This document shows, one piece after another, positions 1 through 6,840 of a DNA stretch of 7,298 bases. This DNA is from Candidatus Zixiibacteriota bacterium (lineage in GTDB: Bacteria > Zixibacteria > MSB-5A5 > GN15 > FEB-12). The translations under genes and the position numbers were made by a program. The stretch's first letter is position 1; the number at the start of each line of letters is the position of its first letter. The DNA lies in assembly GCA_018816665.1 (NCBI GenBank), contig JAHIVM010000237.1:1-7298 (forward strand), in the 5' to 3' direction. A model generated the notes under the pieces. The model was given only the letters and a program-made list of their open reading frames with translations. It made no database searches and had not been told where the DNA came from.

Positions 1-2241
<2,241 letters not shown>

Positions 2242-2243
<2 letters not shown>

Positions 2244-2264
2244 CCGAAACGGCTGGATTAGCCG
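2242..2264. repeat. triple AGCCG/CGGCT hairpin between converging genes
   Basis: The gap between the ligA stop and the stop of the converging gene contains AGCCG (2242-2246), AAA, CGGCT (2250-2254), GGATT, AGCCG (2260-2264). The middle arm can pair with either flank, giving two mutually exclusive 5-bp stems. No T-run of useful length follows on either strand, so it is not a textbook intrinsic terminator. It could still act as a weak bidirectional stop or an mRNA end-protecting hairpin. Confidence 0.3.
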
Positions 2265-2855
2265 CTACTCCTTTTCGGGTGACTTCTGCAAATCCTTGAT
2301 CTGCTTGGCGAGGCGATTGACCTTGCGCTCGATCTTGGCCAGGTCGTCCTGGGTGGCCCAGACGATACCCGATGCGGCCTTGGAAACGCTTTTCTGTGCC
2401 TTTCCGGCCTCGGCCATGAACTTGTCCCGCCACTTGGCGGTCGACTTCTCCGCCTTTTCAAGCAATTCGAAAATAGCGGTTTTGCGGTCGGACTTGTCCA
2501 GTTCGCCTTTTTTGATCAGGTCGTCGACAATTTTCTCGGCCTTGTCCTTGGTAACATGCAACGCACCAATGGACGCCAGAATGGTGTTTTTGAGAATCGA
2601 CATGGACTTTTTCCCTCCTGCGTATATTAACGTTCGCAAGAATTCCGTGGTTTCGCCAACCTCGCCCCAGCGTTCGGTTTCCGTCATCAACACGCGTCCC
2701 AGCACCGAGACCGTGATATCCTCGCCGGTGGCCGCCTCCAGTACCTGGACTTCCTTTCCCTCCCGAATCAGGCGGGCGAGGTCGAACTGGGTGATGGTCC
2801 GGCTCGTCTCGGTGTCGTACAAACGGCGGTTACTGTAGCGCTTGATAACTCTCAT
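2265..2855 (-). CDS. PHA regulator DNA-binding domain fused to a phasin-like domain
   Basis: This 196-residue protein has two parts. Residues 1 to about 62 match the PHB/PHA accumulation regulator DNA-binding domain, with the hallmark VIKRYSNRRLYDTETSR and then ITQFDLARLIREGKEVQVLEA. In PhaR proteins this domain represses phasin and PHA-synthesis genes. Residues about 85-196 resemble the small phasin-like, granule-associated proteins: an amphipathic start (SILKNTILASIGAL), TKDKAEKIVDDLIKKGEL, a Lys/Glu/Ala-rich helix, and a C-terminal coiled coil (DDLAKIERKVNRLAKQIKDL). The usual PhaR granule-sensing C-terminal module is not recognisable, so the phasin part may replace it (inference). ATG 2855 is the only start that keeps the whole DNA-binding domain, although it has just a weak AGGT upstream. 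An internal ATG with a strong ribosome binding site lies at the domain junction. No phaC, phaA or phaB is in the window, so PHA storage itself is not shown. Chromosome-associated or other granule functions remain possible. Confidence 0.85.
   Translation of the reverse strand: MRVIKRYSNRRLYDTETSRTITQFDLARLIREGKEVQVLEAATGEDITVSVLGRVLMTETERWGEVGETTEFLRTLIYAGGKKSMSILKNTILASIGALHVTKDKAEKIVDDLIKKGELDKSDRKTAIFELLEKAEKSTAKWRDKFMAEAGKAQKSVSKAASGIVWATQDDLAKIERKVNRLAKQIKDLQKSPEKE
2601..2619 (-). promoter_or_regulatory. internal ribosome binding site and start codon inside the PhaR-phasin gene
   Basis: On the minus strand AGGAGGG (2619-2613) is followed after 9 nt by ATG (2603-2601), in frame with the host gene. 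This is the best Shine-Dalgarno match near any start in the window, far better than that of the annotated start at 2855. Initiation here would give a 112-residue protein (from Met85) consisting of the phasin-like part alone. The same bases encode AGGKK, so a protein-level reason for the motif cannot be excluded. Confidence 0.45.
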
Positions 2856-2868
2856 AGCTTATACCTAT

Positions 2869-2896
2869 AATATAGTGCGCCGCACCATAAAAACAA
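2869..2896 (-). promoter_or_regulatory. candidate promoter of the PhaR-phasin gene
   Basis: Reading on the minus strand, TTGTTT (2896-2891) and TATATT (2874-2869) are separated by 16 nt. The -35 begins only 1 nt past the T-run of the upstream terminator, so this gene is likely its own transcription unit. The predicted start would leave a leader of only about 6 nt before ATG 2855. Both hexamers deviate from consensus and the region is AT-rich by nature, so the call is tentative. Confidence 0.4.
2875..2885. promoter_or_regulatory. palindrome GTGCG-N-CGCAC, possible PhaR operator
   Basis: The 11-bp inverted repeat GTGCG-C-CGCAC sits inside the -35/-10 spacer of the candidate promoter. Its core is TGC-N3-GCA, the centre of the CTGC-N3/4-GCAG site reported for PhaR of Paracoccus denitrificans; the outermost base pair differs. 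A repressor bound here would block the promoter, so autoregulation by the encoded DNA-binding domain is a reasonable inference. Confidence 0.35.
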
Positions 2897-2897
2897 C

Positions 2898-2923
2898 AAA
2901 AAAAAAGCAGTCGAAAGACTGCT
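2898..2923 (-). terminator. intrinsic terminator after receiver A
   Basis: On the minus strand AGCAGTC, loop TTTC, GACTGCT is followed by nine T residues (the last stem T is the first of the run). The stem is a perfect 7 bp and begins on the last base of the receiver A stop codon. The arrangement is a textbook rho-independent terminator and closes the two-receiver transcription unit. Confidence 0.9.
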
Positions 2924-3324
2924 CAGGGACGGGCGGTTGACATCACCACGATATTGACGATTTCCAGGAGGCGTTCGCAGGAGAACGGCTTTTTGATAAA
3001 CATGTCGCCACCGACCTTGAAGGAGCGGCCCATGTCGTCCTGGCGGTCTTTGCCGGTCAGGAAGATGATCGGCACGTGGGCCAGGTAGGGCTCTTTTTTG
3101 AGCGCCTGGCAGATATCGTAGCCGTCCATGCCGGGCATCATGATATCCAGCAGAATTACGTCCGGTTTGAAGCCGGAGGCCTTGGCGACCGCGTTGACGG
3201 CTGAGTTTTCGACAGTAACGGCATACCCCGCCTCGGTCAGAAAAGCTTCCACGATGTCAGTAATTTCGGGCTCGTCGTCGATGACGAGGACACGAGCGCT
3301 TTGAATTTTAATCTTTTGTGACAC
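2923..3324 (-). CDS. stand-alone response-regulator receiver (receiver A)
   Basis: This 133-residue protein is a single CheY-like receiver domain with no output domain. The acidic pocket is D16/D17, the phosphoacceptor is D60 (VILLDIMMPGMDGY), the switch residue is T90 (IIFLTGK) and the conserved lysine is K112 (FIKKPF), so it should be phosphorylated by a histidine kinase or phosphotransfer protein. Translation starts at GTG 3324, with only a weak GGTGGG just upstream; no nearby in-frame ATG exists and this start gives the normal receiver length. It aligns without gaps to the neighbouring receiver over about 114 positions at roughly 40% identity by eye, so the pair probably arose by tandem duplication. 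It lies 75 nt downstream of receiver B and upstream of an intrinsic terminator, which suggests co-transcription. No kinase or effector is in the window, so its target is unknown. Confidence 0.93.
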   Translation of the reverse strand: MSQKIKIQSARVLVIDDEPEITDIVEAFLTEAGYAVTVENSAVNAVAKASGFKPDVILLDIMMPGMDGYDICQALKKEPYLAHVPIIFLTGKDRQDDMGRSFKVGGDMFIKKPFSCERLLEIVNIVVMSTARP

Positions 3325-3342
3325 GTTCCCACCCGAGCGAGA

Positions 3343-3381
3343 TTTTCATCGGTAACTATTTTGTCTTTTCATCGGCAAATA
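3343..3381. repeat. two direct repeats TTTTCATCGG between the receiver genes
   Basis: TTTTCATCGG occurs at 3343-3352 and 3366-3375, 23 bp apart. Similarity continues to the right as TTTTCATCGG-N-AA-N-TA, with 14 of 16 positions equal. Both lie in the 75-nt gap upstream of the receiver A GTG. The spacing, near two helical turns, resembles a tandem protein-binding site. No convincing promoter could be matched to it. Confidence 0.45.
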
Positions 3382-3399
3382 GAGAGCTTCTCTTAACCA

Positions 3400-3804
3400 C
3401 TAAGCGACACCGTTGGGCAAGGACTGGAGGGCAAGGCTCAGCAAATCAAGTATCTGCCTGTTAGTGAAAGGCTTACGAATATAGGTCAGGGCTCCTTCGG
3501 CAAACGCCCGGCCGCCATCCTCTGCAACCGGCTTTCCGGAAAGGAAAATAACCGGAGTGCTGTTCAGTTGCGGATCCTGTTTCAACGATCGGGTAGCCTC
3601 ATAGCCGTCCATGTCCGGCATCATGATATCCATAATGATGATATCGGGTCTGCGCTCTTTTGCGAGGGCGATAGCATCCTGACCGGTCTGCGCCGTCCTC
3701 ACCGAATAGCCTTCCCCGGACAGGAGCTTCTCAAGGAGAGATACAACTGACTCCTCATCGTCGACCACCAGTATACTGGCTCTTCTATCCCCAGCTTGAG
3801 ACAT
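3400..3804 (-). CDS. stand-alone response-regulator receiver (receiver B)
   Basis: This is a single receiver domain with no output region, 134 residues from the chosen start. Numbered from the longer start it has the acidic pair D17/D18, phosphoacceptor D61 (IIIMDIMMPDMDGY), S91 (VIFLSGK) and K113 (YIRKPF), so all phosphorylation residues are present. Two in-frame ATGs exist, at 3810 and 3804. A GGGGGA Shine-Dalgarno-like run at 3816-3811 touches the first but sits 6 nt before the second, so I choose 3804; the alternative adds only Met-Pro. A 15-bp palindrome (3816-3830) directly overlaps the upstream edge of that site. The gene is divergent from smpB and heads the two-receiver unit. Such receivers usually act by protein contact or in a phosphorelay; no partner is visible here. 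Confidence 0.92.
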   Translation of the reverse strand: MSQAGDRRASILVVDDEESVVSLLEKLLSGEGYSVRTAQTGQDAIALAKERRPDIIIMDIMMPDMDGYEATRSLKQDPQLNSTPVIFLSGKPVAEDGGRAFAEGALTYIRKPFTNRQILDLLSLALQSLPNGVA

Positions 3805-3815
3805 TGGCATTCCCC

Positions 3816-3830
3816 CAAAGCGTCGCTTTG
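3816..3830. repeat. perfect 7-1-7 palindrome upstream of receiver B
   Basis: CAAAGCG-T-CGCTTTG is a perfect inverted repeat whose edge overlaps the G-run used as receiver B's ribosome binding site. In DNA it could be an operator for a dimeric regulator. In the minus-strand mRNA it could fold as a 6-bp stem with a 3-nt loop and affect ribosome access. It has no T-run, so it is not a terminator. Confidence 0.5.
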
Positions 3831-3898
3831 CCGAAAGATTCGGGACATAAACTTCTTAAGGTATGTATCGGTATGCGGGCGAAGAGGATTAGGTCGGA

Positions 3899-3904
3899 TT
3901 GACA
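3899..3904 (+). promoter_or_regulatory. isolated TTGACA upstream of smpB
   Basis: A perfect -35 hexamer lies in the divergent region ahead of the smpB cluster, at the expected distance for a promoter of that operon. The GC-rich bases 16-18 nt downstream contain no -10-like hexamer, so I note it only as a weak candidate. Confidence 0.15.
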
Positions 3905-4007
3905 AGAAACTTCGCGCCGTCACCGCCGGCCCCAAACGTTGTCCGCGGTGTCGGAAACGCCCCCTTTTTTGTTGCCTAACAGCGCGTTACGTCCTATCCT
4001 GCGCTTC

Positions 4008-4475
4008 GTGGATAACGCCGAACAGAAAATACAGCATGTTGCCCGCAACCGTAAGGCGCGGTACGAATATGAGATTGTAGACCGTATCGAGGCCGGGATC
4101 GAATTGATGGGTAGTGAGGTTAAATCGATCCGGGAAGGCAAGATAAACCTCTCGGACGCCTACGCCCAGGTTGTCAACGGGCAGGTCATCCTGCGCAATC
4201 TTCATATCACCCCGTACAAAATGGCCTCCCATGAACCGCTCGACCCGCTGCGTCCCCGTCGTCTGCTGCTCCACAAGCGTGAGATAGCCCGTCTGGAGAT
4301 CAAGACTGAACAACGGGGGCTGTCATTGATACCGCTGGCAATCTATTTCCGTGGCCGGCTCTGCAAAGTTGAACTAGGGCTCGGGATCGGACGTAAAAAG
4401 TACGACAAGCGCCAGGCCATCGCCAAAGCCGAGGCGGACCGGCGCATGAAACGGGCCCTGAAAATCGATCGCTGA
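4008..4475 (+). CDS. smpB: SsrA (tmRNA)-binding protein SmpB
   Basis: SmpB binds the tRNA-like part of tmRNA and brings it to stalled ribosomes for trans-translation. The OB-fold signature is clear: ARNRKARYEYEIVDRIEAGI, then GSEVKSIREGKINLSDAYA, the strand ILRNLHITPY, and the PRRLLLHKREI segment. The lysine/arginine-rich C-terminal tail (GRKKYDKRQAIAKAEADRR), which enters the empty mRNA channel, is intact. The start is uncertain. From GTG 4008 the protein is 155 residues, normal for the family. The same frame stays open upstream to TTG 3939 (178 residues), but that extension (proline-rich, with FLLPNSALRP) is unlike known SmpB N-termini. No candidate start has a good ribosome binding site, and no ATG occurs before the conserved core. 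The stop is 4 nt before the amidase ATG. No tmRNA gene is in the window. Confidence 0.95.
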   Translation: MDNAEQKIQHVARNRKARYEYEIVDRIEAGIELMGSEVKSIREGKINLSDAYAQVVNGQVILRNLHITPYKMASHEPLDPLRPRRLLLHKREIARLEIKTEQRGLSLIPLAIYFRGRLCKVELGLGIGRKKYDKRQAIAKAEADRRMKRALKIDR

Positions 4476-4479
4476 CATC

Positions 4480-5976
4480 ATGAGCCAACGTACAACATCC
4501 TCCCTGATCATTTTTGTCCTGCTGGCAGTCGTGTGCACCGTCCCGGCCCACGCCGACAAGGTCAAAGTATTCGTGGCCGGCGGGTACGAAGACATCACCG
4601 CCTACCAGCAGGAGCAGGTGACGTTCATCTCGCTTTCGGAATTCGCCGAGGTAGTGGGGGGCAGTATTGCCTGGGAGATCGTGGGACACCAGGCGCGTTA
4701 TGTCGACGGTACCACGCACATAGATTTTCTCCTGGACTCGCCGTTCATGAAGATGGGCGATACGGTGTACAATATCACGTATCAGTCTTTTCTGCGTGAC
4801 GGTCAGTTGTTTGTGCCGGTGGTCACCACTCTGCCCATACTTGACCGCGTGTTCCTCCGCAAACTGGTCTGGAGTCCCGGCGACCGCACTATCAGGGCCG
4901 AATCCGAATACTTCAACGTCACCGATATGTCCGTGCAGGCTAAAAGCAACGGTCTGCTGATCGAGATCTTTCTTACCACCGCGTTAAACTACCAGATTTT
5001 CGTGACCGAGGGCAACTGGCTCAACGTGTCCATCCGCGATGCCAAAGTCAACGGCCAGCGGATCCTGTCGCGGAAAAACCCGCGGTACATGTACAACCTG
5101 AAAGTGCATCAGGTAGAAAACAACACCGGTCAGATATCCATGCGGCTAAAGCGCAAAGTCGAGAACTGGCATCATAAGATCCTGTACGATCCGCCGCGCA
5201 TCCAGATTTCCATCCCCGATGTGGACTTTGAACTGGATACGGCCACGGATGCTCCCGTAATCGGCCCCGATGAAAAAATCGATGTTATCGTTGTTGATGC
5301 CGGTCATGGCGGACAGGACTACGGTGCCATTGGTCCAAAGGGCACGCGTGAGAAGGATGTCGTTCTCGAAATCGCCAAGCGCCTGGCCAAACTCATCCGC
5401 AAGGACAAGCAGTTCAAAGTCATTATGACCCGTGACCGTGATGAAGCGGTGTCTCTGGAGAGGCGTGCAAAAATCGCCAACGATGCCGGCGCGGATCTCT
5501 TCATTTCGATTCATGCCAATGCCTCACCCCGCAGTCATGTCCGCGGCTGGAATGTGTTTTTCCTGGCCCCCGCCCGGAATGATTCTGCCCGCTCCGTAGA
5601 GCAACTGGAAAACAGTTACTTCATTCGGGAGTTTGCGGCATCGTCTACGGAAAGCAATCCGGATCTGATGGAGGATCCGGTGCTGGGCATTCTCAATGAA
5701 ATGCTCCTGACCGAGTTCCAGGCGGAGTCAAACGATTTTGCCCTGATCGTTGATCGGGAGTTCCGTCGCCATTTGGAAACGCCCGCCCGGGGTGTTGACC
5801 AGGCCGGCTTTTTTGTCCTCAACAAAGTGTTCACGCCGTCGGTGCTGGTAGAAGCCGCCTTCATCTCGAACAAAAACGAGGAGAAGCTGCTCAAGAGCAA
5901 AAGCTACCAGGAGAAGGTTGCCGAGGGCATTTACGAGGCGATCAAGCGTTTCAAAACCAAATACGAAAGTCGATAG
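4480..5976 (+). CDS. exported N-acetylmuramoyl-L-alanine amidase (Amidase_3)
   Basis: This 498-residue zinc amidase cleaves the bond between N-acetylmuramic acid and the stem peptide, typically for cell separation or envelope remodelling. An N-terminal signal peptide has a hydrophobic core at about 9-21 and likely cleavage after A25 (PAHA before DKV). Residues about 28-140 resemble the copper-amine-oxidase N-terminal-like wall-associated fold (VTFISLSEFAEVVGG, LFVPVVTTLP). Residues about 148-250 form a beta-rich, AMIN-like region. The catalytic domain runs from about 267 to 490: VVDAGHGGQD (zinc ligand H276), TREKDVVLEIA (E291), FISIHANAS (H345) and SVLVEAAFISN (catalytic E458). All four active-site residues are present. 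Between H345 and E458 lies a helical insertion of the size seen in activator-controlled amidases. There is no ribosome binding site before ATG 4480, only 4 nt after the smpB stop, so translation is probably coupled. The N-terminal domain names are the least certain part. Confidence 0.95.
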   Translation: MSQRTTSSLIIFVLLAVVCTVPAHADKVKVFVAGGYEDITAYQQEQVTFISLSEFAEVVGGSIAWEIVGHQARYVDGTTHIDFLLDSPFMKMGDTVYNITYQSFLRDGQLFVPVVTTLPILDRVFLRKLVWSPGDRTIRAESEYFNVTDMSVQAKSNGLLIEIFLTTALNYQIFVTEGNWLNVSIRDAKVNGQRILSRKNPRYMYNLKVHQVENNTGQISMRLKRKVENWHHKILYDPPRIQISIPDVDFELDTATDAPVIGPDEKIDVIVVDAGHGGQDYGAIGPKGTREKDVVLEIAKRLAKLIRKDKQFKVIMTRDRDEAVSLERRAKIANDAGADLFISIHANASPRSHVRGWNVFFLAPARNDSARSVEQLENSYFIREFAASSTESNPDLMEDPVLGILNEMLLTEFQAESNDFALIVDREFRRHLETPARGVDQAGFFVLNKVFTPSVLVEAAFISNKNEEKLLKSKSYQEKVAEGIYEAIKRFKTKYESR

Positions 5977-6013
5977 ACCGGCCGCAAAATCGGACGGCAA
6001 GAAAAGGATATTC

Positions 6014-6832
6014 ATGAACGCGCCTATAGGGATTTTCGACTCCGGGGTCGGCGGCCTGACTGTTGCCCGCGAGGTATTCCGCCTGCTGCCCGGCGAGAAT
6101 GTGGTGTATTTTGGCGATGTCGCCCGAACACCGTACGGGGGGCGCTCCAAGGAAATCATCACCGCTTTTACGGCCCAGGACATCGCCTTCCTGATGGAGC
6201 AGAAAGTCAAGTTCATCATTTGCGCCTGCAACTCCGCGTCGGCGGTAGCACTGGATGAAATCGCACCCAACTATAATGTCCCGATGATCGGTGTGATCCG
6301 ACCCGGCGCCGAGGCGGCGGTGGCCAAAACAAAGACCGGACGAATCGGCGTGATCGGCACCAACGCGACGATCAACTCCAATGCATATGCCCGCACGGTT
6401 CATGATCTGAAACCCGAAGTCAAAATCTTCTCGCTGGCCTGTCCCCTGTTTGTATCGTTGGCGGAAGAGGGCTACCTGGACAAAGAGGCGACGTTCCTGA
6501 TCGCCCGGGATTATCTTCAGACCATGCTTGATCTGGAAGTAGATACGTTGATTCTGGGCTGTACTCATTATCCTTTGCTGAAGCGGGTTATCGCCGATGT
6601 CATGGGCGACGACGTGACCTTGATAGACAGCGGCGAGGAGGCCGCCCGCACGGCGTATCGGGCGCTGGCCGATGCTAATTTGCTAAACTCGCAGGCATCG
6701 CAGATGCCGACTCCGCGGGGAGAGCACAAATACTATGTGTCCGATGTCCCCGAGAAGTTCACGCAGGTTGCCACACGGTTCCTGGGGGAAGTGCTGGACA
6801 AGGTGACGAGGGTGGATATAACGAGGTACTAG
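6014..6832 (+). CDS. murI: glutamate racemase
   Basis: MurI interconverts L- and D-glutamate in the cytoplasm, supplying the D-glutamate of peptidoglycan stem peptides. The 272-residue length is typical. Motifs in order: IGIFDSGVGGLTV (D9, S10), VYFGDVARTPYGG (Y41), ACNSAS with first catalytic cysteine C72, GVIRPGAEAA, GVIGTNATI, and LILGCTHYPLL with second catalytic cysteine C183 and H185. The residue after C72-N73 is Ser where Thr is usual, a mild substitution. The frame is open further upstream to an ATG at 5918 inside the amidase gene, but ATG 6014 has AAGGA 5 nt before it and fits the family N-terminus exactly. It lies 37 nt after the amidase and 8 nt before rdgB, so wall-precursor and wall-cleaving genes sit side by side in one likely operon. 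Confidence 0.97.
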   Translation: MNAPIGIFDSGVGGLTVAREVFRLLPGENVVYFGDVARTPYGGRSKEIITAFTAQDIAFLMEQKVKFIICACNSASAVALDEIAPNYNVPMIGVIRPGAEAAVAKTKTGRIGVIGTNATINSNAYARTVHDLKPEVKIFSLACPLFVSLAEEGYLDKEATFLIARDYLQTMLDLEVDTLILGCTHYPLLKRVIADVMGDDVTLIDSGEEAARTAYRALADANLLNSQASQMPTPRGEHKYYVSDVPEKFTQVATRFLGEVLDKVTRVDITRY

Positions 6833-6840
6833 GGACAAGT

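Noticed and set aside
2296..2838. A 180-codon open frame on the + strand opposite the PhaR-phasin gene.
   Set aside because: It lies almost wholly antisense to a gene with clear family motifs, and its translation shows no recognisable domain; it is a by-product of the codon bias of the real gene.
3381..3393. Inverted repeat AGAGA-N3-TCTCT just after the receiver B stop, considered as a terminator.
   Set aside because: The stem is 5 bp with only two G/C pairs and is followed by ATTTG rather than a T-run, so it is too weak.
3860..3875. GGTATG repeated at a 10-bp period in the divergent receiver B/smpB region.
   Set aside because: A six-base repeat at that distance is easily due to chance, and no promoter was found with it.
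5918..6013. A longer start for murI at ATG 5918.
   Set aside because: It would overlap the amidase gene by 59 nt and add 32 basic residues not found in the family, while ATG 6014 has a ribosome binding site and the normal N-terminus.
5951..6568. A 205-codon open frame on the minus strand opposite murI.
   Set aside because: It is antisense to a well-supported racemase and its product has no family motif. The same applies to the other minus-strand frames opposite ligA, the amidase and murI.
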